From Bryoerythrophyllum caledonicum (lineage: Eukaryota > Streptophyta > Bryopsida > Pottiales > Pottiaceae), in NCBI GenBank assembly GCA_963971425.1, contig OZ020516.1, positions 35,700,199 through 35,764,198 on the forward strand: a stretch of DNA of 64,000 nt. Direction: 5' to 3'. Every line of letters starts with the position of its first letter. The first letter of the stretch is position 1. The notes under the pieces are model-generated. The model did not search any database. It had not been told where the DNA came from and saw only the letters and a program-made list of their open reading frames with translations. Shown here one piece after another: positions 23,901 to 37,700 of the stretch. The position numbers and the translations under genes are program-made.

Positions 23901-26900
23901 CATGCTCTGTGAAGGTAGTATTGTATCATCAGATAATAATATCTATACCTTGATCTGTTGATCGATGGTATCTTGTGGACTGTCATGTCTGGCATTTTCT
24001 GCGCTTTCTAGATTATTTTGGTTCTGACCATACGGTTCACTTTGAGAATGTGGGTACACTGTTAAACTTTCTTATCCACTCCTGTGCTTACTTGTGTTGT
24101 TTTGATGTAGGTCATACGCAATGAAGCATTGATTGTATTGGCATATCTCACTCGGTCTGCCGAGGTTGGCAACGTATTTCCTCAATGTTAGCTGCAGGAT
24201 TGATTATGGCGTAGCATGTAATTATGTCATCTGTTTGAGCAGATTTCCATAATATCTCCATCGAAAACTAGGCTTGCAAGTCCTGAGCTTGGAACTGGCT
24301 GAGTGTGTGCAGGAAATACAAAAGATAGTGGTGTTTGAAGGTGCTTTTGATCGCTTATTTAATATCATTAGGGAAGAAGGAGGCTGCGAAGGAGGGATCA
24401 TTGTGCAGGTGCACTAAAATCTTTCTTAGGATCGCAATTTTTCACCATTGAAACGTTCAAGATGTAATTCGTATGTGTGTTCCTTTTTGTTGTTTGATCA
24501 GAAAGCAATTCGTCTTAATTCAATCTGTTATTTTCAGGACTGTTTGGAGCTTCTCAACAACCTATTACGCAACAATCCTTCCAACCAGGTCAGTAAATGT
24601 GTCTATGCTGCTTTTTATATCCTTGAAATTCTCTTGAGATGGAGTTTTTCTGTCGTAATAGCAGCATCATGACTTTTGGTGGGGTGAATGTGTAAAGGAA
24701 ATAGTTTGTGGCTTAACATTTAGGTGGGCTGCAGATTTTCCTAAGGGAAACTTTAGGGCTGCAATACATTTGTCAACTCCTAAACCTGTGGAAAGGGGTC
24801 ACAGATGGTTTCACGCAGCAGAAGGCAAGTCTCACACACCCCACGTTCAACCACTAGATTAAAATTGCTAAATAAACATGCCAAGGTTGCGGATCATGTG
24901 TTGTTGTGTGAAGATTGCAAAATGATAAAGAGATTTGTTAAGTCACCCAAAGTCTCAATAAGACACCCCTCTTTTGATTCACAACACTACTCTTTCCTCA
25001 CTCGTAATAGCTATTAGATCAATGGAAGAGCTCGGTGGTCTCTCAACCTAAGTTAGATGTAGTTTTAGCCGCCTTTGAGAATGAAGAAGGGGAGGTCATG
25101 TATATTTGCCGCACTTTACTAACAGCTTCAACGATGCTCATGTACTGCTGAATGGGGTTTGAGGGAAACAGTCAATCAATGTACTATGTGTATTAGAGAC
25201 TGTTGCGCTTTTACTTGCGGGCGGGCCTGATTCAAAGCCAGGAAAAGATGCGAACATTGCAGCAAACCAAACTCTGTTTTCTCAGGTAACTTTCACACCA
25301 AATTCCTTGTAGTCCAATGGATCCGCATAATGTACGGGACTGCGGAAGTCTATAATACACCTCGAGGATAACTTTGCTGCGGAGTAGTAGTATGCTGTCT
25401 CTGTGCTATAAATTTGCTGACTGATTTTATATTGGTTGCAGAACAAGCTTCTGGACATTCTGCTTGCACTCTCTGTAGCAGGGCGAGTGTCAGCTGTTGC
25501 CGTCCGTTGCTCGGTATGCTATATATTTGTATCATTTTCCCTACCATGATGTGTTATTAGTACTTCATATAGGTCAAACAGTGGGACAGATAGAGGTTGA
25601 ATTTTTAATCTTTTGGTGCTGTAATCTTGGTTGTTATGCAGGCTCTTAGATGCATTGGTGATCTAGTACTGGGACATTCTGCAAATCGGGATCTTCTTGG
25701 CAGCAAAGTTATTGGAGAGGAGCCTGACACAGAGCCAGCATTGAACTGCGTTTTGAGAGCCCTACTGACCGCCACAAGTTTGAGCGAGTGCATTGCAGCT
25801 GAATATGTTATAAAATGTTATTGTGAGGTGCTCTTCTTGACCTTTGTCTACCTTACAGATATACTTCCCTTGATTTTAACATTACCATAGGCCCCTTTTG
25901 CTCTGCCTTCTGTAATGTTAGTGTGCCTCTCTACAGAGCTCTGTTTATTGAAATGAGTGCCTGTTTTTTTAACGGTGGGATCGCTTTTTGCAGGGAAATC
26001 CCGACGGCCAGACTATGCTGGCTTCCACCTTAACTCCCATTCCACAATCTGTTGCTGAAGATGGGAGTCGCTCGTCGTTTGGGAGGTTAGTCCTGTGAAT
26101 TTCAGTAGCAGCTGCTTGACTCACTTATGGATGCTTTGATGACCTTGTAGCACTTTCTGACGCTTTCTTTCATTGTTCAGTATGCTTGTGGGCGCTCTCA
26201 TCTCCAGCGATGGACGTAATGATCTAGAGGTCAGTTCTAATGGTGTTGACATTGTGTCTAGAGTGTGGTTTTCCACTTCATATATTGTCTCTTGAAATTT
26301 TATTATTGTTCACTCTCTGTTGTGTGGGTGATTTTAGTAAGCGGTTCCGTTTGTGCAGCGTCTGGGAGACTTAATTTCGGAGGCTGTTCTTTTTTCAGTT
26401 TGTGGAGATGTTCATGTAATGTTTTGGCTTGCTACAGGCAAGTTGCAGAGCTGCGAGTGTGCTGTCGCATATGCTGAAGGACAATGTTCAGTGCAAAGAA
26501 CGGGTATGTGCTTCGTTGCTCCTCACTTGGTTGTTTCTGTGTACCGTGCTGAGAGTGGAAAGGGTACCGTAGAATGTGAAACATCCGAACCCTCTTTACC
26601 AGGTCCTTTGTTTCATTAACCACATCAGTTATTCGTAAGGTCACCTGAAATTCGAATATGTTAACCCCTCATTTTTTAATGACAAAAATCACCTCTAAAT
26701 AGATCTCAACAATTTCAATCAGCTCAAAGGAGAGAAAGGCAGCGGCTAATATTCGTCAGGATTGATCTCTTGCTTGAACTCTTTCTTCACTCTCAAAAGA
26801 CGCCTAGAACTACTTCGACTTGAGTTTAGAGATCACCTAGCTCTTCTGCCCTGAATTGAAGGAGAACACCTGGAAGCTCTAGTACGTTTTAATTCTGAAC

Positions 26901-28777
26901 AAATAGTACTTAAAGGAGGAGGTATCTTATATTCACTCAAAATGAGGAAAGAATAGTCAAAAGAGGGGTGACGTCACAAATTACACAACTCTTTTTCGTT
27001 CTTTATTCTAATCATCTCCATATTCGTACCAGGTACTCAAGATCCCACTTGACTCCACCTCTTCAGAGTTGTTGATAGCGCGTATTATGAAACACCTCGC
27101 AGCCGCATCACCGACAAACACCTCCAAACCAGCGACTGTCTGGCTGCAACCAGTGTTTCTCCGCTTGCTCGTCACATTGGTAGTGGAATGCCCACCGGCA
27201 GTGACCGCTCTTCTCACTGAGCCTTCTCACCTGCCCTTCCTAATCGAGCTCCTCGGGTCGACAGCAAGCGTACATGTGGCTGGTCTCGCATCCGTTCTCC
27301 TTGGCGCATGCATCATCTTCAACTCGGAGGAGACCTCCAGGGACTCGTCCGCCATAGTGGACCTGATCAGCCAGAGGGTGGGCCTCACACGCTTCTTCTC
27401 CAAGTGGGAGGACATGGAGAAGAGCTCCCTCTTCCTCTCCGCGCTGCCTACTTCCGCTCGGCTTCCGGAGGCGCTCACAAGGTCCACCGCGGCTGCTGCC
27501 GCGGCAGGCGATGGAATGGTCTCCCTGCAGATCTTTGGTGGAAGCTCGGATGAGCCTTTGGTCACGACGTTTTATGATGCTGAGTTTGTGGCGTTTCTGC
27601 ACCAGCTGGGGCCGCTTGTCAAGGAGCGAGTGGTGGACTTGTTCTCGCGCCCGAGGACAAGAGTCGTGGTGGATTACAAGGGGTTCGAGAGGAAGAAGGG
27701 CGAGAGTGACGGCGAATACATCCAGCGCCTGAAGATGCTGTTGCAAACACAAGCTCTGGAAGTCCAGGTAGAGTCCTTGTTTCAACTTATTTGCAACGTC
27801 ACCCAAACTTTCAATGAGGCACCCCCTACCCTTTTGAGTACTCGTTCTTCAGTCTTAATATGTGTTAGATCAATCGAAGAGCTTGGTGGTGTTCTCCTTC
27901 ATTTCAGTGTGAAAGAGCTTGGTGGTCTCTCAGCACAAGCTTAAAGTAGTTTTAGCTGCCCTTGAGAGGGAAGAAAGGGTTTTAAAATTGAGATTGAACA
28001 TCAGCCGCCTCTCGTCTTTGAGCTGATTTTTAGATTCATTGAGAACTACTTTCATCTCGTTCAAACCAAACATGAGAAGGGGAATCTGATTCGAATCTGG
28101 GCGACGTTCACAAACGACTGTGCCAATTTCTTTTCTCAACTTTTGACCTCGATTTACTAACATCTCATTCCTGTCTCCAGGAGCTTCTGGAGAAGAACTC
28201 CGCCATCACAAGCGACCTCCTGCTAAACACACAAAGAGCAGAAGGCGGCTCGCAATTCGGAGACGAAGCCTCCCTCACTCTTCGAAACGGCGCCTCAGTG
28301 AACCGGGCGGAAGTGGAGGCGTTGAAGCAGCAAGTGGAGGTCACAAAACAGTGGGCGGAAGCAGTGCGTGACGAGCGCAACGACCTCGAAAAGGAGTATC
28401 TCCAATACAAAGAGATCGTGGCCGAGAGAGAGAACGACTTTAAAGGCCTCTCCGACGCATACAACGCGCTGGAGCAGGAAAACTCTCGCCTTGAGGAGGA
28501 AAACAAGGCGTTGCGGGCTGGAGGAGTGGTTCCAGCTGTCGCACCTTCTCCTGCGGAACTCGAAGCTGCACGTGAAGAAGGTCGAAATGAGGCGCAGAAG
28601 GAGAGCGAGGGAGAGCTAAACGACTTGCTTGTGTGTCTGGGGCAAGAAGAAACCAAAGTGGAGAGGTTGAGTGCGCGACTCAGAGAGCTTCGCGAAGATG
28701 TTGACTCTTTGCTTGATGGAATTGGAGACCAGGACCCAAATGGCGACAGTGAGGAGGGAGAGGAAGGGGACGACTAA
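20929..28777 (+). CDS. p115/USO1-type vesicle tethering golgin (GC6/MAG4 family)
   Basis: A plant ortholog of p115/Uso1, which tethers COPII-derived vesicles at the ER-Golgi interface. Exon 1 is 20929-20973; later exons include 21254-21309, 22336-22462, about 23092-23235, 24824 (exon end), 25172 (exon start), 27033-27766 and 28181-28777, all in frame, giving roughly 900 residues. The N-terminal half is the armadillo-like Uso1 head: GGLVFG, ERISNGKLADDRR, VRGALETLLHAL, EPDFYVRYHTLQLL, QGITRLMDML, EEIQKIVVFEGAF, QDCLELLNNLLRNNPSNQ, LLGSKVIGEEPDTEPALN, GQTMLASTL. A coiled coil follows from about 28290 (NRAEVEALKQQVEV ... YNALEQENSRLEEENKAL), and the tail is acidic (QKESEGELNDLLVCLGQEE, then a Glu/Asp run). 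The intron after QQK starts with GC rather than GT. Several introns hold copies of a dispersed repeat. Upstream ATG at 20799 is out of frame. Confidence 0.93.
22110..22260 (+). repeat. Dispersed intronic repeat, copy 1
   Basis: In intron 2 of the p115-like gene. Shares with the other copies the order AGAGCTT..., TAGTTTTAGCCGCCTTTGAG, GAGGTCATG, and a terminal TTTGAGCTGATT-like segment. Diverged. Confidence 0.6.
24940..25115 (+). repeat. Dispersed intronic repeat, copy 2
   Basis: In the GC-AG intron of the p115-like gene. Contains GTCACCCAAAGTCTCAATAA, GAGCTCGGTGGTCTCTCAAC, TAGTTTTAGCCGCCTTTGAG and GGGGAGGTCATGTAT. Confidence 0.75.
26640..26990 (-). repeat. Dispersed intronic repeat, copy 3 (reverse)
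   Basis: Same family in reverse orientation in a p115-like intron: TCAGCTCAAAGGAGAGAAAG, AACTACTTCGACTTGAG and GATCACCTAGCTCTTC are reverse complements of the family's landmarks. Confidence 0.65.
27790..28150 (+). repeat. Dispersed intronic repeat, copy 4
   Basis: In the last intron of the p115-like gene: GTCACCCAAACTTTCAATGA, GAGCTTGGTGGTCTCTCAGC, TAGTTTTAGCTGCCCTTGAG, CTTTGAGCTGATTTTTAG. One of the longest and best preserved copies. Confidence 0.75.
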
Positions 28778-28920
28778 CGCCAAATCTGAAGCTTTTGCTT
28801 GTGAAAATCTCAAGCAGCACCTCTGCTTCATCATCTGGTGTGAGCTACCCTTTGTACTATTGTTTTACACATTCTTTTCATGATTTGTATAAAATGGGCT
28901 CGTAAAAAGGAGCCCGGCTC

Positions 28921-28944
28921 TAGGGTTTAGGGTTTAGGGGTTTA
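28921..28944. repeat. Short interstitial telomere-like repeat
   Basis: Two to three units of TTTAGGG just after the p115-like gene. Such short tracts are common near plant genes. Confidence 0.8.
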
Positions 28945-30472
28945 TTCATTTATCTGAGGAGGTGTATTCTTAATCCCATGCCTGGTTCTCTGGATTTTTA
29001 CAACTTGGGTCTCTGATTGTTTCCAGTTGGTAGCGATGATATATGAATTTGTGTTAGTTTTCAGTTGGTTACGATGATCTGACATGTTGAAATTACGTCT
29101 CCTAGATTTCATCATATCAAAACAGTATGAAGTTGCACAGCCACCAATGTGAATTTAATATGAAAAGTGTACCAGATTCTAGGTCTTTCATTTCAATATC
29201 TGATCAATATGGACCTTCAACACAAGATTTTCTTGATGTAGATCCTCAACTTCTCATTCATGGACTTATCTTCTTGCCTGAGAACCAAGGTGAATAACTG
29301 TTGGTGTATTAGTGAATACAGAGGTGGAGGCCACTATTCCAATAGTTAAGCCATGCAACATTTTTGTCATAACGATCTTCACAAACAAAAATAACTATAT
29401 TTGGAACTTTATGTGAGCAGAAATCCATTTATAAAATTTGAAGCATGGCTTCTAATGAATTATCGGAGAAAATCTATAAAATCATTATTGCCTATTTTCC
29501 CCGCATGAACGAAGTACCTTCATTGCGAGAGAAATTATTTGATGAAACTCTGATCCATCATCCTTTCACTACAAAATAGGAACAATAAAATAATAAACCA
29601 CTACTGTACCCAAAATAAATATATAAGTTGAAAAGTCTAGATTGTGTTTGAATATTATTCTCCCTTCGTTCTTGGAAAGAATAGTGAATTTGAAGTGCGA
29701 TCCACCATATTCTAGAGGAAGTGCCAGAGAAACGCACATGAGGGGTTGGGCTATTATAATATTTAGAGAAGTATGCCAGAGTGATCTGATGGGAAATCTA
29801 CATGGCGCCAGAATTCCATTGCCAATAAAAGAGAGAGGGAAAGCCTGTCACCAGCGCATCCGGCGGTACAGCATTCAACCTTTACTCAAAATGTGGCTGG
29901 CTTTGGGGAATGAAGGATGAACTTCTTCAGTGGAAGTTCAATTTCAATTATTCTGGAATCTTAATTAATTAAATAACCATGATTCTGTTCCAATCCTGTG
30001 CAGAGCATTTATGAAAGTGGGGGTAACCCTTTGACATGGATATTGTGCATTTTGTAGAGTTGATGCATTCCTTGGATCATGTCTTCAGCGCAAAGCTACA
30101 GTGACAAGCATAACATTGTGATGATTACCATGAAGTGGATGATGAGATTAGGGCCCAGAAAGAAAGGTTTTGAGTAAGTTAGTCCCAATGCACGTAGCAT
30201 GGGCATGGGCGCACTTCCAAAGGAATTCCTCGTAACACCGTTTGACACCTTTGGTGCTGTCACCCAGAATTTGAATGGTGATGCTGCAAACAATCATCAA
30301 AGAGCATGCAACATGGTACAATGTCCTTAACCACCTGCCACCTTAGAGGCTAGAAGCATGAGTGAATCACATCCCATAACCGACAAGTGCTGGAGTATTA
30401 TCCATCTTTTGAAGGTTGTCCCAGTGGTTACAAGTAGGGCAACTACCAAAAAGATTGTTGATATCATGAACC

Positions 30473-30594
30473 CTTTAAGGACGATGGTCGATTCTAGTCG
30501 CTGACAAAATCTACGAGTGTCCTATATTCTGTCGAAAAAATCTACGGCTCACGTAGATTCTGCTAACGACAAATTTCAACCATCGTCCTTAAAG
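30473..30594. mobile_element. Small foldback (MITE-like) element, 122 bp
   Basis: CTTTAAGGACGATGGT at the left end is repeated inverted as ACCATCGTCCTTAAAG at the right end. Inner arms (TCTACG...CGTAGA) also pair, so nearly the whole sequence can fold into one hairpin. No coding capacity. Confidence 0.75.
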
Positions 30595-31730
30595 AGTTAA
30601 TGACACCGATGAAGCTCCAGAGCTAATAATTGTGTTTCAGGCATCTCGAAAGTTTAGTTTGTGAAGTTTTTTATGTTGACTTTATCCCCTTTGCCCGTAG
30701 GAGGCCCCGATAGGATCATTGTTTGTGCTTTTTCTCCTGTAACTATATCTACAATAGTCAAATTGTTCATCTTGGCAATTTTAAATCAATGGAATAGGGA
30801 TTCTTCTACATTGCCTTGGTCCTTTGGAGGTGAATAAATAGACTTTTCCTGAAAGTGCTTCCTAAAGAGGAAAGCGAGTATGACCAAAGGTGGTGCCAGA
30901 CATGACAAAAACATTTTATGCACAAGAATAGACTTCCAAAAATCTCATACCCCCTTGTTCTGCACTAATGAGATGGATGGCAATCAATGTGCTTGGGCCA
31001 TACCCCATGCAAGCTAAAGCTCTCCCCTAGTACAGTACCCCAAGTTCCCATAAAGTAAACTGGTGGTTCCTTTCCCAAACCAACTCACCATGTGCATGTG
31101 GTCCCAGTTTTGGGGTGTATGCAGGGTCACCCTCCTTTACTTCCAGGAAAACTCACATGGAGCAAAGATCCCTCTAATATGCGTTGGTCCTTTATTAACA
31201 AAACACCTCCATAAATAATTTAAAATTAGAATTCTGATATTTCACGAAAGTCATTCTGAGAGCAACAGGCCAGCATTTCCGGAAGCATTGATGCCAAAAA
31301 CTGAAGTACAACACCAGAGTCCAAATTGACTGCCTGGCTACCAATGGTGCGCCAACATACCCCCAAAGGCGGGACTTATGTACCAGATCCCAAGATGGCG
31401 CTCTCCAAAATCCACAACTGCCATAGATCATGATGTCGTCCACTCATTCAAACTACCGTTGCCTTCCAACGGAAAGAACGGCGAGGTCAGCAACTATGGC
31501 GTCGCAGCAACTCTCGACTTTCCTCTCCATCTCCTTCGCAACAGCGACTCGCTTCTCATTCTTCCGCTTGCAGTCGTCGTTACGGTGTCGACCACGGTTG
31601 CCCCGCTACCAGCGTCCATCGTCACGAGCTGTAGAGCTCCAGTCGTTCGAGCTAGCAGCGTCGAGGGATGGGTTTCGCGAGGGAGACGTGGCTCTGGTTT
31701 TCGTGATGGGTTGATCGAGCTAGGGTATCA

Positions 31731-34700
31731 ATGCTGGAGGAGGAGGAGGCAGCGGAGTTGCTCTCTCTTTACGGGAGAGTGAGCAGCAGCAGCGCGTGCG
31801 GGATCATTCCGGGAGCGCGGTGGCTGAGCCGGTCGCTGAGCCGGAAGCGCGGCCGGGAGGGGGCCGCGGTCGTGGTGGAGCGGTCGGACTCCGGCATGGA
31901 GTCGACGGGGTCGCGCGGGCATGGTAGGCCCCGGTCGCCGGTGCGCGGCGCGGCGTACGCGGGGTGGGTGTACCACGTCGGGATGAGCTCGCTCGGCTAC
32001 CCCGTCTGCAGTGACCGCTTCCTCGTCATTCAGGGCAAGTTCGCGTCCATGTTCAAGCGCAACCCCGTCGAGTACCCGCGCGCGGTTCGTCCCCCCTAGC
32101 ACCCTAATTCTCTCGTCTTCCTCCTTTTTCTCTCTGGCGTCTGCACGATTTGCTACGCTGGCAGATTGTGAGAGCAATCCAAACAATTTCAGTTTTTCGC
32201 CTAAACTAGGAATGCCAAGGTTAGGACCTAGGGTTGTATTGGCAAATGTAAATATTTGGCAAATTGGCGAATGTAAATATTGACTTTGGTTGCCAGGGTT
32301 TTTAACAATAACAAAAGGTTGGGTTCTCTCCTCATTCTAGCACCGCCACAAATAGGCCAGAGTGCTTCGGTTGACGATGTTATCAACGAATCTGATGTTA
32401 GTATTGCGCATACGTTTTGAAGGAGTGTTGTTGGCCTTGCTCAGATGCCAATCAGAAGTGGAAGAGTGGGAGCGCATCTGATGGTGGAAGAAGTGGGCCG
32501 ACGGATGTTCCACGGAAGGGTTTGTACCTCTTTCCATGTTTTGTCATCTGATCTTCCAGGGTTTACACACTTTTGATTTTGTGCATTCTCTTTCTGTGCA
32601 AACCCTAGGTGATGAGAAGAGGCTAGTTAGAATACAGAGGGTACTTTAAAAAACTTAAAACTGCGCTAGGAATTGGAGTTGGAAAGGTGCCAACCGCAAA
32701 TACAACCTTTGATTTGAACTTCTTGATTTTCTGCAGGCATTGTATGTTTTGCGGATTTTTAATCGCCTGGATCACAGCCGGCAAGGAGAGGTACCAATTT
32801 AATATTAAATGTCGCACTGGATCAATATTAACAAGGTTTGGATACAACTTCCAGTGAGGTTTAAGCACTTTGTGTGATCTCCTAATTACCGTTGACTTTT
32901 ATTGAGCAGTTCGCTTGCAACACTGCGGAGGAAGTCGACAAGTGGGTGTCAGCTTTCAAGCACGCCAAGGAAGAGGTGAATAATAGAGTTAACGCATAAA
33001 GTGGTTGTGGCTCTGGTTGCCTGACATTTGTTTGATCTGACAGCGTACTCTGGAGAATTTATTGTGGTAGGTTGATGTTTGCTTGTGTGTATGATGGCAG
33101 TCCAATCAAACTTCCTGTTTTTTGCTAGCTAAGTACTAACCTTCATTGATTACTCTAATCTTTATCGATTGGTTTTCTAGTCAACTTACTAATAAAAACT
33201 GTGATTACCAATTTTCTGGTGTTTCAGGCTGAATTCTTTAATGAGCGAATTGGCAGCGGCCGCCCAATCATTAACCCTGCTGGCGAGTAAGTCGATCACG
33301 ATTTCGCATGATTTTTCTGATAGCTTAAGCTTTTGAGAAAGTAATGAATGGCCACTGATTCTGCACATTTTGACTGTAGGTTTGATATAAATGGGCCTCG
33401 CACACATCCAAGGTCGGTGACACGAGGTATTGGCAAGCTGATTACAATCGGCAAAGGTAAAGAGATATCTGCATATTGGCTGTGAGATTGAATAGGAATT
33501 AACTATTGATGTTTGTTGGTCCTCATTTGGTAATCTTATGCAATATCCATTGTAGTTTTGATGATCTTTGAATAGTAGAATTGGCTTTGTAATTGCAACT
33601 CACTGCGAAAATATTGGTTCTTGCTGGCAAACCCCCTATCCATTATGGTATGAGAAAACGAAATCAACCCTTTGTGTAGTAGCGTCCCTATCTATTCTGG
33701 TTGAACATATCTGATCTAAGATGATAAACAATAGAGCGCTTTTTCATAAAAGATCATTTTATAGGTATATTCACCTAGAAAGGTTTTTCTAATGCCACAT
33801 AACTCTGGAGCCCTGAGAATATGTCAGAAATCTCGAGTATTTACTAACTCAAAATTTTTAATTTTTTTTGCAGGCCCAGGTTCTCTTTTGAAACGGCCAT
33901 CCATGGTTTTACCACAAGAACCAGATTCAGACGGATATTACAATTACCGAGAAGGAGACACGTTTGAACAAGCAGACTGGAGATGCTTCTGCACTGTAAA
34001 TGGTAATCTACTTCAGTTTATAATATTTGTAGAATAAATCAAGCTTGGATGTAGCAGTGGAGTGTTTTTTGTATAGTGTAATGCGGTCTAATTCAGTACT
34101 ATCATAATTTCTGTATTAGATAAATTTCAAGGTCAAGAGCGGTACATAGCAATATGTGGAATCAAAACATGTGAATGTATTAGCGAAAGAACAAAAAACA
34201 ATTGAATAACTATTTTCCCTTTTCTTCATATATCAGGTCTGCGCATTTTTGAAGATGTTTCAGCTTCCAAGGTCAGCTTCCTCCTACCTACCTACCCTTG
34301 TGCTGCGTTGTGCTATGCTCAATTACGGCTTCATTGTCTGCTCCTGCAGCTGCCTTTCTTTTTACACCTGCTAAATTAGTCGTGGTTTTAGGCAGAGAAA
34401 GGCACAATTATGAAGGCGGTTGGTGTTATTGAAGCATCTCCTGAATCAATCTTTGAGCAGATTATGAGCTTGGACAGCGCTCTTCGCCATCAGTAAGTCA
34501 TCAAACACTATATTCACATCGATCATTTGCTAATGGTTATTCACATGTTTCTTGTTAGTGTTGACAATAGGCCTGCTTTTTGTCACCAACGGTAATTTTG
34601 GGGTAATTCATCCAGATGGGATACATTGACCGGGGATTTGGAGCTTGTTGAGCAAATTGATGGGCATTCGGACATTGTGTACGGCAAATTTGACCCCAAG

Positions 34701-37700
34701 TATTTCAAGAGGTAACTCCACCTTTGGTGCTTGTATTACTTCATTGAATGTCCTTAGCAAGCATCTTGTATATTCTAACCTCACCAATGCTCAATTCAAT
34801 AGAGTTATCCGCAATTCAACATCCCCCCTTCCCCTCTTTTATTACCTTATGAATTCTATTATTTAGAGCTTTTTTCAATCGTGCAAGTTTTTTTTTCAAT
34901 TTTTTTTCACTTTCCAGGTGGCTTTCCAGAACTCTCTAACATCATGAGAGTGAATTGTGCAGGTTTCATTCTAAAAGGGACTTTCTTTTTTCGCGGTACT
35001 GGCGACGTGACCAGGATGGATCTTACTGTGAGTCCTTTTCTCCATACCAAACAATCAAAACAATGATTTGCTGCTCACGGACGTATATATTTGACGAAGC
35101 ACTTTGGAAGTGCTTTGGAAGCCTATCTAGTCTGTGAATTGGTCTTGATTATAACATCTCTGTTTTAACTGCAGCAATTCAACAGGTTTCAACCACTCAC
35201 GAAAGCCGGCCCATCAAAAATTGCTTCCAACGTATTGATCTAAGTCGTAAGTACCCTCTTATGTGACCATGATAAAGTCCCTAGATGACTTGCAATGTCA
35301 TTTTTGTAAAACGAAATTCTGTGTTTTTTTTGTTTTTGGTTGGTTTTCCATTACTCGATGTACTATCAGTGCAAAACTTGTCAAGAGTTCGAATTTCTTA
35401 TTTGTTTTAGTCACCCAAAGTTTCAATGAGATGAATCTCTTTGTATTCATAACACTACTCTGTCCTCACTTTTACAAATGGACGTGATTTTCTTATTAAG
35501 TGTTAAAGAGCTTGGTGATCTCGAATTCATGGCTATAAGTATACCTTCACGAAGGAAGAGGAGATGCCATGTTGTACCATGGATTTTACCCGCCTTTTTC
35601 CTCCCTGACCTGATCATAGAAATTGAGAGCTATTTAGGGCTGTTTTTATGTCAGAATCGAGGTCCAATGATCTCATGGTATCTTTGCATCACTTCACTAA
35701 ACAAGTCTGTTGTGCAGCTGGTATTTGGGAGATCACACCGTTGCCCTCGAGGCCTGGTTCGGGAACTCCCCGGTCATTGGTGACCCAAGTTGTGGAGGTG
35801 AAGTCCACAGGATGGGGTCGGTGGAAGCGAAGCCACTACTACAAGTTTCACAAGACCATCCCCTATATTCTGCTCTGCCGCATTGCAGGTACGTAACTTT
35901 TGACTTCTACTGTAGTGGACCTGCATGCGGTGTAGTCGTAAGTTCTCTCACGTGTTGATAGTTAACATCTATAGTTTGATCTTGTGAGAGTTAATGAGAT
36001 CATGCTGTCTTAGGTGGTTCAATAGCTGATTTTACCAACTTATGAGAAAAACACTTTGTGAAAGTCAATCTACACATTCACAAATAACTCTTGTCCATTT
36101 GATATCTTACTATTCAATTTCCATTCTTCATAAATGAAACTTCCAGATCGATCAGAGAGTCATTCCAAGAACTAAGACGCAGGTGGATTTTGTGTGAATG
36201 CTGTGGGGGACAGAAGCGAAAGTGGATTTTATGTGGAAGTGTCTGGAGGATTTTTTCATGCATAAACCGAAAGTAAGATATTAAAATAAGTGGATTCCTG
36301 GTGTTCTCAGGTTTGAGGGAGCTTCTGGGAGCGAGTCCAGAGCTGGGCACTGTGGAGCCCCACTTGGCCAGGAAGAGGCAGAACAAAGAGGTGAAGAAGG
36401 TCGCTATCCCGGAACTGCAGCGGGAGGCACCCTCTTCCACCATTTTGCTCAAGTCCCCCAAGGAAGCCGCCATGCTGGAGTCGCATGAAGAGTTTTACGA
36501 TGCAATTATGGCGAATAATGATGACCTTGATGGAGAAGAGTCGGATGGGAATGAAATGATGGAGAAGCACATGCTGGTAAGATATATCAATCAACGAATA
36601 CACTGTGTACACTTATATCTCTGCAGTATTTGGGTGATACTGGTTTGCTAGCTGAATTATATCAAGCGTTGTTGACATAATACTCATGTGATTGTTATAT
36701 AATGCCCGGTTGCTAGTCATGTGATACTAGTCTATTGGCACCCAGTAACCTAATCTAGAGATATCTCTAGTGGTTGTGCATTATTTATGCTTGATGCTTC
36801 CCATTTCGTAAGATTACACTATGTTCTAGTCATTGTGCCCATCTGTATTGACTTGGATGATCTTAATTAATCAAGCTCTCCCACAACTTGAATTAAATTC
36901 CAATTCTCACCCCTATCTCTTATGAATCAATCCACCCAATCATTGGGGCATTATCTTCAGATTGATCAACTTATTTTTGTATGTGTTGACAGACGACAGG
37001 CCAGAAGATGAATGGACATTCTTGGGGTGGTCATGTGCTCGGTTTGTCCACTATCGCATCGCCAGGTAACTCTGCCATTTCAACCCTATTTTATGAGTGG
37101 GAAACCACAAATCTTTTGTCTTTTTCTTCCCTTTCAGTGCTGTGTCTTGGCTTCTTCTGACGACGCTTGATACCTTGCTATCTCTAGATTTGTTATCTTC
37201 GTAGTTCTTCAGCCACATTCCATTCTAAAACAAAAAGTCATTAATTTTCAAATTTAATTTCTGTATTTTTTTCTAGCAGCCAGCCGAGGGGGCCAAGAGC
37301 TGGATTGGAATGCGCCATGTTGGGAGGTGGATGCCAAGATGTTCTATTCATCACTGAGGAGAACCATAAGTGACCAAGACTGCCATGGTTGGTCTGACCC
37401 CGGAGGCAAAGGATTCATGGTTCGCAGCCAGAGCTACAATGAGGACAGCCTTAAGGTATAAGTTTTTTATTTTTTATTATTTCTTGAAATATACATCCTT
37501 GAAGGGTAGGAGTCAGGCCGCAAGAACCGGGAGTTTGGTTATACGGTGAATTTTGTTATCCAAGGACCATCAAATCAACAAACACCAGCAATGCCTAATC
37601 CAAAGTTTAAGTTACTCCGTGGATGTTGCTAAGATTCTTAGGATTTATCAACTAGTTGTAATTTCCACTGAGGGGTGATCCTTTGGGTGGTATTCAGATA

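Larger units (their letters stand above)
28778..31730. other. Intergenic region between the p115-like and EDR2-like genes
   Basis: The first few hundred bases should be 3' UTR of the p115-like gene and the last few hundred the leader of the EDR2-like gene. A 122-bp foldback element lies at 30473-30594. No coding exon with a recognisable domain was found. Confidence 0.5.

Noticed and set aside
28921-28944. Chromosome end
   Set aside because: Only two to three TTTAGGG units, with genes on both sides.
31728-32186. Antisense open frame over EDR2-like exon 1
   Set aside because: GC-rich exon shadow; the plus strand encodes the PH-domain exon that splices in frame with the rest of the gene.
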